Source: Ensifer adhaerens
Lineage (GTDB): Bacteria > Pseudomonadota > Alphaproteobacteria > Rhizobiales > Rhizobiaceae
Reading direction: 5' to 3'
DNA length: 64,000 bases
Assembly: GCF_002007205.1 (NCBI RefSeq)
Contig: NZ_LAZS01000006.1
Span: 744,001-808,000 of the forward strand
Positions 34,389-42,922 of the stretch are shown here, one piece after another; positions within the stretch are counted from its first letter, which is position 1; every line of letters starts with the position of its first letter. Below the pieces are notes generated by a model that worked only from the letters and a program-made list of their open reading frames with translations, was not told where the DNA came from and made no database searches. Made by a program: the position numbers and the translations under genes.

Positions 34389-35963
34389 ATGAGCACGCCT
34401 GGAGCATATGTCCGCCTCGCGCGGATCGGCTGGGTTCTCGTGCGCGAAGGCGTCGTGTCCGCCGTCCCGACAGAGCATCTGCCGCCCTTTGCCCGTCTTG
34501 CCCAGAAGGCCGCCGGCCTGTTGGCGCGCCGCAGGATACCCGGCGAGGAGCGCAGCGACCGCCTGTCGCGCGCCGTCGCCCGCCTCGGCCCCTCCTATGT
34601 GAAGATCGGCCAGTTCCTCGCAACCCGCCCCGACGTCGTCGGCGCGGAGTTTGCGGCCGACCTGTCGCTTTTGCAGGACAGCATGGCAACCTTCCCGCAA
34701 AAGGAAGCTATGGCCGCGATCGAGGGTTCGCTCGGCCGGACGGTCGACGATCTCTACGCCGAATTTTCCGAGCCGATGGCCGCCGCCTCGATCGCCCAGG
34801 TGCATCCGGCGATCGTGATGCGCGACAGCGGCCCGGAGAAGGTCGCCGTCAAGGTCATCCGCCCGGGCGTTCGCCAGCGCTTCGCCTCCGATATCGAGGC
34901 GATGTACCTCGTCAGCCACATGCAGGAACGTTTCCTGCCTTATACGCGACGGCTGAAGCCGGTCGAGGTCACCAAGACGCTGGAACAGACGACCAAGATC
35001 GAGATGGATCTTCGCCTGGAGGCAGCCGCCCTTTCCGAGCTTGGCGAGAACACCAAGGACGATTCCGGCTTCCGCGTGCCGAAGGTCGACTGGGAGCGGA
35101 CCGGGCGCGACGTCGTCACCATGGAGTGGATCGACGGCGTCAAGATGTCGGATATCGAGGGGCTGAAGGCGGCGGGCCACGACCTCAACCTTCTAGCCGA
35201 AGTGCTGATCCAGTCCTTCCTGCGCCACACGCTGCGCGACGGCTTCTTTCATGCCGACATGCATCAGGGCAATCTCTTCGTCGACGATGCCGGCCATATC
35301 GTCGCCGTCGACATGGGCATCGTCGGCAGGCTTGGAAAGAAGGAGCGCCGGTTCCTCGCCGAAATCCTGTTCGGCTTCATCACCCGCGACTACCAGCGGG
35401 TCGCCGACGTGCATTTCGAGGCGGGCTACGTGCCGTCGCATCACGACGCGGCGAGTTTCGCCCAGGCGATCCGCGCGATCGGCGAGCCGATCCACGGTCA
35501 GCCGGCCGAGACCATCTCGATGGCAAAGCTTTTGACCCTGCTCTTCGAGGTCACCGAACTCTTTGACATGCAGACGCGGCCGGAGCTCGTCATGCTGCAG
35601 AAGACGATGGTGGTGGTCGAAGGGGTCGCGCGCACGCTCAACCCACGCTTCAACATGTGGAAGGCGTCCGAGCCGGTCGTCGGCAAGTGGATCCGCGACA
35701 ATCTCGGACCCAAGCGCATCGTCGGCGATCTCCGCGACGGTCTGCATGCGGCGCTTCGTCTCGCTGAAGCCGCGCCTGAGATCGCCGCCCGCACGGAAAA
35801 ATTCTCCAGCGAGATCATGGCGATGAGCGAGAACGGCCTGCGCTTCGATGCCGAGACCGCGCATGCGATCGGCAAAGCGGAAGCGAAACACACGCGTTCC
35901 GGCCGTATCGCGCTGTGGCTGATCGCCGCCACGCTCGTCTATATCGCCTGGCAGGTGACCTGA
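34389..35963 (+). CDS. ubiB: UbiB/ABC1-like kinase for ubiquinone synthesis
   Basis: Atypical protein-kinase-like ATPase needed for ubiquinone synthesis. The 524-residue protein has the family KxGQ motif (YVKIGQFLATRPD), ExD region, and the kinase-like FFHADMHQGNLFVDDAGHIVAVDMGIVGRLGKKERR. A C-terminal hydrophobic helix (IALWLIAATLVYIAWQV) anchors it to the membrane, as expected. Directly after ubiE. Confidence 0.95.
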   Translation: MSTPGAYVRLARIGWVLVREGVVSAVPTEHLPPFARLAQKAAGLLARRRIPGEERSDRLSRAVARLGPSYVKIGQFLATRPDVVGAEFAADLSLLQDSMATFPQKEAMAAIEGSLGRTVDDLYAEFSEPMAAASIAQVHPAIVMRDSGPEKVAVKVIRPGVRQRFASDIEAMYLVSHMQERFLPYTRRLKPVEVTKTLEQTTKIEMDLRLEAAALSELGENTKDDSGFRVPKVDWERTGRDVVTMEWIDGVKMSDIEGLKAAGHDLNLLAEVLIQSFLRHTLRDGFFHADMHQGNLFVDDAGHIVAVDMGIVGRLGKKERRFLAEILFGFITRDYQRVADVHFEAGYVPSHHDAASFAQAIRAIGEPIHGQPAETISMAKLLTLLFEVTELFDMQTRPELVMLQKTMVVVEGVARTLNPRFNMWKASEPVVGKWIRDNLGPKRIVGDLRDGLHAALRLAEAAPEIAARTEKFSSEIMAMSENGLRFDAETAHAIGKAEAKHTRSGRIALWLIAATLVYIAWQVT

Positions 35964-35964
35964 T

Positions 35965-36004
35965 CCCGCCCGCGCCTTAGGCGGCGCGGCGGGCTTGTCT
36001 TTCT
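35965..36004 (+). terminator. Terminator-like hairpin after ubiB
   Basis: GC-rich imperfect hairpin from 35965 to about 35994 (CCCGC...CGCGCC / GGCG.CGCG..GCGGG) followed by CTTGTCTTTC, starting two bases after the ubiB stop. Likely ends the ubiE-ubiB transcript. Confidence 0.55.
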
Positions 36005-36062
36005 ACCCACGCTTGCTATCCTGCCCGCATGGACAATCGCTCTATCCTCGTCATGGTGCTTT

Positions 36063-36153
36063 GCACGCATACCCCAGGGGTGTGCGGGAGACCTGTTGCG
36101 CTGAGTTAAGCGAAATGTCCCCCAACCAACCCTGCCGAGGCGAGCAGGGTTGG
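36063..36153 (+). ncRNA. Candidate structured leader upstream of GNAT gene
   Basis: Three consecutive foldable units before the acetyltransferase gene: CGCATACCCC (36066-36075) with GGGGTGTGCG (36077-36086); an interior unit in which CGCT/AGCG (36099-36102, 36109-36112) is enclosed by GGGA and TCCC; and CCAACCCTGC (36126-36135) with GCAGGGTTGG (36144-36153). The ATG follows 34 bases later. No known riboswitch consensus was recognised. Confidence 0.35.
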
Positions 36154-36186
36154 GACCTGTTTCCTCGGAGCAAAAGAGAGGAAACA

Positions 36187-36717
36187 ATGACCGAGACAAA
36201 CGATCCCTCAAAAATCAGTATCCGCGCGGCCCGCGTCATCGATTTCGAAGCGATCGCGGCGCTGATGAGCCAGCCGGGCATCCGCTCGGGTACGCTGCGC
36301 CAGCCCTTCGCCACCCCGGAACAGACACGCAAGTGGCTGGAGAACCTTTCGGACGACAGCATCGTCATCGTCGCCGAGCGCGCCGGTCGGATTCTCGGCA
36401 TGGCCGGACTGCATCGCAGCAAGGGGCGCCGGCAGCATTCGGCAGCACTTGGGATCAGCGTCGACGACAACCATCGCGGCGAAGGCATCGGTAAGTCGCT
36501 GCTGACCGCCCTGATCGACGCCGCCGACAACTGGCTCGGCATCAGCCGCATCGAGCTTACGGTCTTTACGGACAACGAACCCGCGATCGCGCTCTACCGC
36601 AAGACCGGCTTCGAGATGGAAGGCACGCACCGAGCCTATGCGCTCCGGAACGGCGTGCTGGCCGACGTGTTCGCGATGGCCCGCATTCGTGCGCCTGCGG
36701 CGCCCAAAGCCGCTTGA
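36187..36717 (+). CDS. GNAT-family N-acetyltransferase
   Basis: A 176-residue acetyl-CoA-dependent acetyltransferase. The GNAT core is visible: ISIRAARVIDFEAIAALM at the start, LGISVDDNHRGEGIGKSLLTALIDAADN (motif A, acetyl-CoA pyrophosphate loop RGEGIG), then IELTVFTDNEPAIALYRKTGFEMEGTHRAYAL (motif B). It resembles the RimI/PhnO-like group but the acceptor is unknown. GAGAGGAAACA before the ATG at 36187 sets the start. A strongly folded leader lies upstream, and a 13-bp palindrome at 36752-36784 follows the gene. Confidence 0.88.
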   Translation: MTETNDPSKISIRAARVIDFEAIAALMSQPGIRSGTLRQPFATPEQTRKWLENLSDDSIVIVAERAGRILGMAGLHRSKGRRQHSAALGISVDDNHRGEGIGKSLLTALIDAADNWLGISRIELTVFTDNEPAIALYRKTGFEMEGTHRAYALRNGVLADVFAMARIRAPAAPKAA

Positions 36718-36886
36718 GGGCCGCAAGGCTCGGCAACCGGCACAGACTGTGGCCGGCGGATTGCGATCCAGCGCAACCGCCGGCAGTATCCTGTTCCATC
36801 CGGAACTGCGAATATATCGGCACTGTGCGATCTTCTTCCCATGGATGACGAAGGCTCATCCCAACCCATCCGGAGGAGAGACCATC

Positions 36887-37147
36887 ATGCGCAAGTTCAT
36901 CGTCGCAGCCACTGTCGCCGTCGCCGCTGCCATCTCCTTTGCCGCGCCGTCGCAGGCCGGCGGCATTTCGATCGGCTTCGGCAACGGCTATTACGGCCAC
37001 GGCTGGAACGGCCGTGTCGGCTACGTCGGCAGCTATTATGGCGGGCCCTACTACTACGATGGCGAGCCCTATTGCTTCCTGAGGACGGTGAAGCGCTACG
37101 ACAGCTACGGCAACCGCTACTACAAGAAAATCCGCATCTGCCGCTAA
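36887..37147 (+). CDS. Small secreted Gly/Tyr-rich protein
   Basis: An 86-residue protein with a clear signal peptide (MRKFIVAATVAVAAAISFAAPSQAG, cleavage after QA) and a mature part rich in Gly and Tyr (YYGHGWNGRVGYVGSYYGGPYYYDG) with two cysteines and a basic end (YKKIRICR). Similar small periplasmic or surface proteins occur in rhizobia without known function. GGAGGAGAG upstream gives a strong ribosome site. Good terminator follows. No assigned function. Confidence 0.8.
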   Translation: MRKFIVAATVAVAAAISFAAPSQAGGISIGFGNGYYGHGWNGRVGYVGSYYGGPYYYDGEPYCFLRTVKRYDSYGNRYYKKIRICR

Positions 37148-37174
37148 GCGGCAGAATGAGGGAGGGCGCTTGAG

Positions 37175-37202
37175 AGCCCGGCCGCTTGCGGCCGGGCTTT
37201 TG
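37175..37202 (+). terminator. Terminator after the small secreted protein
   Basis: AGCCCGGCCGC (37175-37185) pairs with GCGGCCGGGCT (37188-37198), followed by TTTG; about 28 bp after the stop. Strong hairpin with a short T-run. Confidence 0.85.
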
Positions 37203-37304
37203 TATTCCGACATCTGCCGTCGTCAATTCGATTCCGCTTTGCGGAAATCTGGTGTAGCTCAAATCGCAAGCCGCTTTTGAGTTCGCAATCGAGGAGGATC
37301 GGTC

Positions 37305-38084
37305 ATGGATCTCGGCATCGCTGGAAAACGCGCGCTTGTGCTTGGCGGCAGCAAGGGACTGGGTCGCGGCATCGCCGAGGCGTTGACCGCCGAGGGGGTG
37401 TTGGTAGCCCTGACCGGCCGTGACGCGGCGTCAGCCGCCAAGGCAGCGAGCGACGTTGGTCCCTCGGCGCGCGGCTATGCCCTCGACCTCTCTAAGCCAG
37501 AAAGCCTCGACGGCCTGCTTGACCGGATCGAAGCCGATTTCGGCGCCATCGACATTCTCGTTCTCAACGGCGGCGGACCGCCGCCCTCGCCTGCCTCGGT
37601 CATCGAACCGGACTTCTGGCGTTCTCAATTCGAGACCATGGTGCTGGCCGGCATGCGCATCACCGGGCGGCTGTTGCCCGGCATGCGGGAACGCCAGTTC
37701 GGCCGCATCATCGCCGTCGCCTCCACCAGCATCCGCGAACCGATTGCCGGGCTTACCGCATCGAACGCGCTCAGAAGTGCTGTCGCCGGCTGGCTGAAGA
37801 CGCTCGCTGGCGAGGTCGCTGCCGACGGCGTGACCGTCAACCTGCTTCTGCCCGGGCGGCTTGCCACCGACCGCACACTCAGCTTCGACCGGATGGACGC
37901 CGAAAGCGAAGGCGTCGATATCGCAACGGTCGCGGCGCGCAGCCAGAAGGAGATCCCGCTCGGGCGCTACGGCACGCCGGCAGAATTCGGGGCGGCCGCG
38001 GCCTTCCTTGCCGGACGCCAGGCAGGCTACATCACCGGCGTGGCGCTGCCCGTCGACGGCGGCCTCAGCCGCTCGATGCTCTGA
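37305..38084 (+). CDS. SDR-family oxidoreductase
   Basis: A 259-residue short-chain dehydrogenase: GKRALVLGGSKGLGRGIAEAL (cofactor loop), LNGGGPPP in place of the usual NNAG, VASTSIREPIAGLTASNALRSAVAGWLKTLAGEVAADGVTVN. The usual YxxxK is not evident: the expected Tyr site reads GLTASNALRS, so the catalytic Tyr/Lys pair appears absent or shifted. This pattern is seen in a divergent group of SDRs near 3-oxoacyl-ACP reductases. GAGGAGG before the ATG. Substrate unknown. Confidence 0.82.
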   Translation: MDLGIAGKRALVLGGSKGLGRGIAEALTAEGVLVALTGRDAASAAKAASDVGPSARGYALDLSKPESLDGLLDRIEADFGAIDILVLNGGGPPPSPASVIEPDFWRSQFETMVLAGMRITGRLLPGMRERQFGRIIAVASTSIREPIAGLTASNALRSAVAGWLKTLAGEVAADGVTVNLLLPGRLATDRTLSFDRMDAESEGVDIATVAARSQKEIPLGRYGTPAEFGAAAAFLAGRQAGYITGVALPVDGGLSRSML

Positions 38085-38136
38085 AAAGGTTCAGGGTGCT
38101 TTTCGCCGGCACATGGTGTGACCAGCGGAAGCGAAA

Positions 38137-39009
38137 TCATGCTTCGTCCTGGCTGCCATCGCCGATGAGCGCCGAGAGGTCTTCGGCAAGCCACGTCACC
38201 AGGGCGCCCTCCTCGGGCCGGTAATAGAGGGCGATCTCCATCGTCTCGATCATTGGCAGCCCGTCCTGCGGGCCCACTATCCGATGCCGGTCGTGGACGA
38301 CGCGGGCCGGCAGCAGGCTGATGCCCAACCCGTCGGCGACGGCCGACTGAATGCTGGCGAGGCTGGAACTGGTGTAGCTCACACGCCAGCGTCGCCCTGA
38401 GGCATCCAGTGCCGCCACCATGTCGTCGCGATAGAGGCCGCGCGGCGGAAAGACGACGAGCGGCAGAGGATCGAGCGCAAGAACAGGATGGGCAGCGCTG
38501 TCGATCCAGCTCAAGCTTTCCTGCCAGCGTTTCACGGCATCGCCCGTGCCGCGGCGCTGCTTGACGACAACGATATCGAGTTCGCCGCGATCGTAGAGCG
38601 ACCGCAGCTCGCGGCTGAGCCCGCTCGTCACTTCGAGCCGGACATTGTCGTGGCGGCGGGCAAAGGCCGCGAGTGTGCTGGTCGTGCGGCCGGCTGCAAA
38701 GTCTTCGGGCAGGCCGAGGCGCAGCGTCGCGGCAACCGATGCGCCCGAGAGAAGCTGCCGCGCTTCCGCGTCCAGCGCCAGCATGCGCCGCGCATAGCCG
38801 ATCAACTGCTCGCCCGCTTCCGTCAGGCGGACCTGGCGATGGCTGCGCTCGAGCAGCCTATGGCCGGCTTGCTCTTCCAGCCGCAGAACTTTCTGGCTGA
38901 CGGTTGACTGGGTGGAATTGAGCCGACCGGCCGCAGCGGTGAACCCTCCGCAATCGGCGACCGCCGCGAAGGCTCTCAGCAGATCCAGATCGAAAGGCTG
39001 ACCATTCAT
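38137..39009 (-). CDS. LysR-type transcriptional regulator
   Basis: A 290-residue regulator: helix-turn-helix DLDLLRAFAAVADCGGFTAAAGRLNSTQSTVSQKVLRLEEQAGHRLLERS, then an effector-binding domain. GGAGAT before the ATG at 39009 supports that start over the upstream one. It is convergent with the SDR gene and followed upstream by ~275 bp of sequence with no gene. The target is unclear; the SDR is the nearest candidate. Confidence 0.88.
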   Translation of the reverse strand: MNGQPFDLDLLRAFAAVADCGGFTAAAGRLNSTQSTVSQKVLRLEEQAGHRLLERSHRQVRLTEAGEQLIGYARRMLALDAEARQLLSGASVAATLRLGLPEDFAAGRTTSTLAAFARRHDNVRLEVTSGLSRELRSLYDRGELDIVVVKQRRGTGDAVKRWQESLSWIDSAAHPVLALDPLPLVVFPPRGLYRDDMVAALDASGRRWRVSYTSSSLASIQSAVADGLGISLLPARVVHDRHRIVGPQDGLPMIETMEIALYYRPEEGALVTWLAEDLSALIGDGSQDEA

Positions 39010-39284
39010 ATCTCCACTTGATAGCATTCATACATTTAATTTCCAAATGAATGCAGCGCTGCCTATGGTCGCCGACGGGGGCCATGCCGGGCGCGGGAGA
39101 CGTTCGGCGACGACGCGTGTCTTGCGCCCTTGAAAAGGTCATGGATCGGCTCAAGTAAGCACGAGATCGCGGTGAGCGAGAGCGGCACGAATGGAGCCTC
39201 TTCCGGGTTTCCTCGTCCGCTCTTAACCGGAACCATTGCGATCGGTCGATCCATTCGACCGGCCTGCATGATCGGAAAGACCAA

Positions 39285-39959
39285 ATGCGACCAAGACTTT
39301 TCGGCTCGCTGATCGGCGCATCGATTGCCGCCTTCAGCCTTGCACCTCAAACCGTGGGGGCTTCGATGCTTGAAAACCAGCTGATCTCCGCCGCCGAGAG
39401 CGGCGATCCAGACAAGGTCAAAGCGCTGCTGCAACAGGGCGCAAGCATCGAAGCGCGCGACGCCAGCGGCGCGACGGCGCTGCTCGTCGCCACCCATGAA
39501 AACCGCGTCGATGCGGCGCGCGCGCTGATCGAGGCCGGCGCCGACGTCAACGCAAAGGACAAGATCCAGGACAGCCCCTATCTCTATGCCGGCGCGCGCG
39601 GACATCTCGACATCCTGAAGCTGACGCTTGCCAATGGCGCCGACCTCAAGAGCACCAACCGCTATGGCGGAACCGCGCTGATCCCAGCTGCCGAGCGAGG
39701 CCATGTCGAGACCGTCAAGACGCTGATCGAAGCCGGCATCGACGTCGATCACGTCAACCGCCTCGGCTGGACCGCGCTGCTTGAGGCAATCATCCTCGGC
39801 ACCGGCGGCGAAAAGCACACCGAGATCGTGCGGCTGCTGATTGCGGCCGGCGCCGACGTGAACCTTGCCGACGGCGAGGGCGTCAGCCCGCTGACGCACG
39901 CGCGCCAAAGGGGCTATGGCAAGATCGAAAAGCTGCTGGCCGACGCCGGCGCGCGCTAG
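39285..39959 (+). CDS. Exported ankyrin-repeat protein
   Basis: A 224-residue protein. It has a signal peptide (MRPRLFGSLIGASIAAFSLAPQTVGA) and about five or six ankyrin repeats (for example GATALLVATHENRVDAARALIEAGADVNAKDK, GGTALIPAAERGHVETVKTLIEAGIDVDHVNR, GWTALLEAIILGTGGEKHTEIVRLLIAAGADVNLADG), so it is predicted to sit in the periplasm and bind another protein. The ribosome site is weak. It lies 11 bp upstream of a nucleoside deaminase gene and is probably co-transcribed with it; the reason for pairing is not known. Confidence 0.85.
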   Translation: MRPRLFGSLIGASIAAFSLAPQTVGASMLENQLISAAESGDPDKVKALLQQGASIEARDASGATALLVATHENRVDAARALIEAGADVNAKDKIQDSPYLYAGARGHLDILKLTLANGADLKSTNRYGGTALIPAAERGHVETVKTLIEAGIDVDHVNRLGWTALLEAIILGTGGEKHTEIVRLLIAAGADVNLADGEGVSPLTHARQRGYGKIEKLLADAGAR

Positions 39960-39970
39960 AAAGAACTCTC

Positions 39971-40441
39971 ATGACCCAGGAACAGACCTATCTGGCCGAG
40001 GCGGTAACGCTTGCCCGTCGCAACATCGAGAAAGGCGGACGCCCCTTCGGCGCCGTCGTCGTCAAGGATGGCGAGATCGTCGGCCGCGGCGTCAACGAGA
40101 TGTTGTCATCAGGCGATCCGACCTCGCATGCGGAACTGAATGCGCTGCGCGCCGCCGCCCAAAACCTTCGCTCCCCGCGGCTCGAAGGTGCTGCGGTCTA
40201 TGCCAGCGGCCAGCCCTGCCCGATGTGCCTTGCGGCCATGCGAATGGCCGGGATCACCGAGATCGCCTATGCGAACTCGAATGCCGACGCCGAACCCTTT
40301 GGCCTCTCGACCGCAGCGATCTATGCGGAACTGGCAAAACCGCTCGCCGAGCAGGCCATGCGCTTCCGCCATGTGCCGGTCGATGATGCCGAGACGACAC
40401 CGCTTTATGCGGCCTGGAAGCAGCGGCAGGACGAGGATTGA
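39971..40441 (+). CDS. Nucleoside deaminase (guanine deaminase/CMP-dCMP type)
   Basis: A 156-residue zinc-dependent deaminase. Zinc and catalytic residues are present: HAE (His53, Glu55) in TSHAELNALR and PCPMC (Cys83, Cys86). It begins with a helix and FGAVVVKDGEIVGRG, and the overall pattern fits the guanine deaminase-like group. The exact base is not determined. Follows the ankyrin-repeat gene closely. Confidence 0.88.
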   Translation: MTQEQTYLAEAVTLARRNIEKGGRPFGAVVVKDGEIVGRGVNEMLSSGDPTSHAELNALRAAAQNLRSPRLEGAAVYASGQPCPMCLAAMRMAGITEIAYANSNADAEPFGLSTAAIYAELAKPLAEQAMRFRHVPVDDAETTPLYAAWKQRQDED

Positions 40442-40477
40442 GCCAACGGGCCAGCCCGGCCCTCACGTTGCGAAGCA

Positions 40478-40516
40478 GCCCCGGGGCGGCCGATGGCCGC
40501 CTCGGGCTTTTCTTTT
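40478..40516 (+). terminator. Terminator after the deaminase gene
   Basis: Bulged GC-rich hairpin (GCCC..GGGGCGGCC, 40478-40491, with GGCCGCC..GGGC, 40495-40507; loop GAT) followed by TTTTCTTTT. Ends the ankyrin-deaminase transcript. Confidence 0.85.
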
Positions 40517-40653
40517 CATGCCAGGACCGACTGGGAAATCACGCCCCTTGCCGAACACACGTGTCGGCTGTAATCGCATAGGCGTTTCTTCCTTTTTGCC
40601 CCGCTTCCACCCCACGAGAAAACGGAGCGGCCTCCAGCCTGCAGGTGCCATTG

Positions 40654-41922
40654 ATGACTGCCTATTCCGAAAAAGCGGGCCGCTTCGTCGCGTTGCTTCT
40701 CATAGCGGGCTCCGGCGTGGTGACGATCGCCAAGGGCATGAGCCTGACTTTCCTTGCGATCCGCCTCCAGCGTGACTTCGGCCTCAACCCCGCCAGCATC
40801 GGGGCTCTGATCGGCGTGGGTCCACTGCTCGGCGCGATCGTCAGCCCCTTCGCCGGCACGCTCTCCGATCGGATTGGCCGAAAAGGCGTGCTGACCGCAG
40901 CGCTCTTCATGGCCGGATTGGCGCTGGCCGGACTCGGACTGGCGCAATCGATCGCGGCCTTCGCGCTGGCACACATCGTTTCTGCCGTTGCCGCCGCCGT
41001 TTTTGAGCCGGTCGCGCGCGCTTTGATGAGCGATGCGGCGCCTGAGCGCCTGCGCCTCAAGGTTTTCTCCTGGCGATACCTCGCCATCAATGCCGGCTGG
41101 GCGATCGGGCCGTTGATCGGCGTATGGGTCGGTGCTGCCTATGTGACGCTGTTCGTCATCGCCGGCGTCATACACGCGGTCTTCGGCTTCGTGCTCTTCC
41201 TCACCGTGCCGGAAGCCAAAAATAGGCAGGCGGTCGAAACCGAACGAAGGTCCGGAAATGCAGACGGCTGGCGCGGGCTCCTCGCCGCCTTGCGCGATCG
41301 ACGCCTGGTCTTCTTCGTCGTCGGCGGCACGCTGCTTCTCGCCGTTCACGGTCAGTGGTCGGTGACCCTGTCGCAGTATCTCAATACCGGCTTTGAGGAC
41401 GGCGTCACGCTTTTCGCGCTTCTGGTTTCGACCAACGCGATAACGGTGCTGGTCGCCAGCACGCCGGCCCGCTTCGTCATCGAACGGATCGGTGCCTTGC
41501 GCGCCCTGTCGCTCGGCTGCCTGCTGTTCCTGTTCGGCGAGATCGGCTTTGCCGCCTCGTCCGGAATGGAAATGCTCGTCGCCTCGATGATTCTCTTCAC
41601 CATCGGCGAAGTGCTTGTCGTCCCGTCGGAATATGTGCTGGTCGACGGCATTTCCAACGCCGGCAACCGTGGCACCTATTTCGGTGCCCATTCGCTCTCG
41701 ACGTTTGGAAACTTCCTCGGGCCGCTCATGGGCGGCCTCGCGCTCGGCGCCGTCGGCGGCGCCGGCATGTTCCTGTTGTTCGGGGTGTTTGCGGCGGCAG
41801 GTGCGCTTCTATTTGCCATCGGCCATTCCATGCCGCCGCCCCGTCCTGAGGCGGCGCGCGCCGATGCATCCGACAGCGGCGCCCTCCGTGGGGACATCCT
41901 GCGGCTGGGCCAACTCGCCTAG
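40654..41922 (+). CDS. MFS transporter
   Basis: A 422-residue major facilitator with 12 predicted membrane segments. The loop 2-3 signature is seen in GTLSDRIGRKGVLTAALFMAGLAL, and a second-half equivalent (RFVIERIGALRALSLGC) is present. Layout resembles multidrug exporters of the DHA1 type. The start may be 40645 (GTG) or 40654 (ATG). Its stop overlaps that of the convergent DUF4239 gene by four bases. Substrate unknown. Confidence 0.88.
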   Translation: MTAYSEKAGRFVALLLIAGSGVVTIAKGMSLTFLAIRLQRDFGLNPASIGALIGVGPLLGAIVSPFAGTLSDRIGRKGVLTAALFMAGLALAGLGLAQSIAAFALAHIVSAVAAAVFEPVARALMSDAAPERLRLKVFSWRYLAINAGWAIGPLIGVWVGAAYVTLFVIAGVIHAVFGFVLFLTVPEAKNRQAVETERRSGNADGWRGLLAALRDRRLVFFVVGGTLLLAVHGQWSVTLSQYLNTGFEDGVTLFALLVSTNAITVLVASTPARFVIERIGALRALSLGCLLFLFGEIGFAASSGMEMLVASMILFTIGEVLVVPSEYVLVDGISNAGNRGTYFGAHSLSTFGNFLGPLMGGLALGAVGGAGMFLLFGVFAAAGALLFAIGHSMPPPRPEAARADASDSGALRGDILRLGQLA

Positions 41923-42707
41923 CGCCTTGATCCGCTGTTCGAAGGGAGCGACGCGTTGATCTGCTGCTGCACCCGTTCGAGCGGCCCCGGCGCCATTGCT
42001 GCCGGCGGCTGATACGGATTGGAGAAGGCGTAGATCAGGAACAGGATGATGCCGGTGTAGGCGCCGAAGAGGCAGAGCAGCAGCAGGTTCCGCCGTCTCG
42101 GCGGATAGGAATAGTAGGCGAGCGCGATGAAGATCACGCCGGACAGCGCCGCAAACCAGAAGATGCTGTCGATCTGGTCCGCGACGTTGCTTTCCCGCTT
42201 GGTCCGGCTCTGCGAAATGTCGTGCAGGCGTTCCAACATCTGACTGCGCAGGCTCTCCTGGCGTTTATCGGCGGGCGCAAGGTTCAGCACATGCTGGTAG
42301 GCATTGTCCCAGAACGCCCAGGCCTCATTCGAGAGACGGCCCTTGTCGGCCAATGACTGCCACTCGCCGTCGATCACCTGGGATACGTAGGCGGAGATCG
42401 CCTGCTGGATCGGTGCCTTGAAGGCTTCGCCGTAGTGTGCGGCATCATAGTAGATGTCGGCAATAGCGCCGGCTTCGGTCGCCATTTCGTATTTGAGTTG
42501 CTGGTACTCGACCATCTCCTGCGCGAAGACGAGCGCAAGGATCAGGCCATGCAGTGCCGAGATCCGGAAGATGACCGAACTGGCCAGCTCCTTTTCATGG
42601 CCCTCGGCCTCGCCGCCCATGACCGACCGCATCAGGAAGTATGAAGCAAGCGTCAGGGCGACCGTGCCACACACGAAGAGAGCACCGACCAGCATCTCGA
42701 CGATCAT
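41919..42707 (-). CDS. DUF4239/bestrophin-like membrane protein
   Basis: A 262-residue membrane protein with four hydrophobic segments (about residues 1-22, 45-65, 180-200, 210-230) and a soluble helical middle part (residues ~70-175). The wording SSVIFRISALHGLILALVFAQEMVEYQQLKYEMATEAGAIADIYYDA is that of the DUF4239 group, which is distantly related to bestrophin-like anion channels. Function not known. GGAGGGG before the ATG at 42707 sets the start, and the 18 residues before it are dropped. Confidence 0.78.
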   Translation of the reverse strand: MIVEMLVGALFVCGTVALTLASYFLMRSVMGGEAEGHEKELASSVIFRISALHGLILALVFAQEMVEYQQLKYEMATEAGAIADIYYDAAHYGEAFKAPIQQAISAYVSQVIDGEWQSLADKGRLSNEAWAFWDNAYQHVLNLAPADKRQESLRSQMLERLHDISQSRTKRESNVADQIDSIFWFAALSGVIFIALAYYSYPPRRRNLLLLCLFGAYTGIILFLIYAFSNPYQPPAAMAPGPLERVQQQINASLPSNSGSRR

Positions 42708-42922
42708 GTCCCCTCCACAGCCCATTCTCCTGCCGCGGGCTTTCGTCAATTCTGAGCCCACGATCGGCGAAAGACAACGGCTGCACGCCCCGGACCGGGC
42801 CCTGGCGGCTGTCTTGCGGCGGGCCGAAACGCTATGCTTGCAGCGTCAGCCACCCGCCTCGCCACCATTTCGACACTGCCAACGCCTAAGCACCGCACCA
42901 AAACTGGAGTAAAAACAAGATC

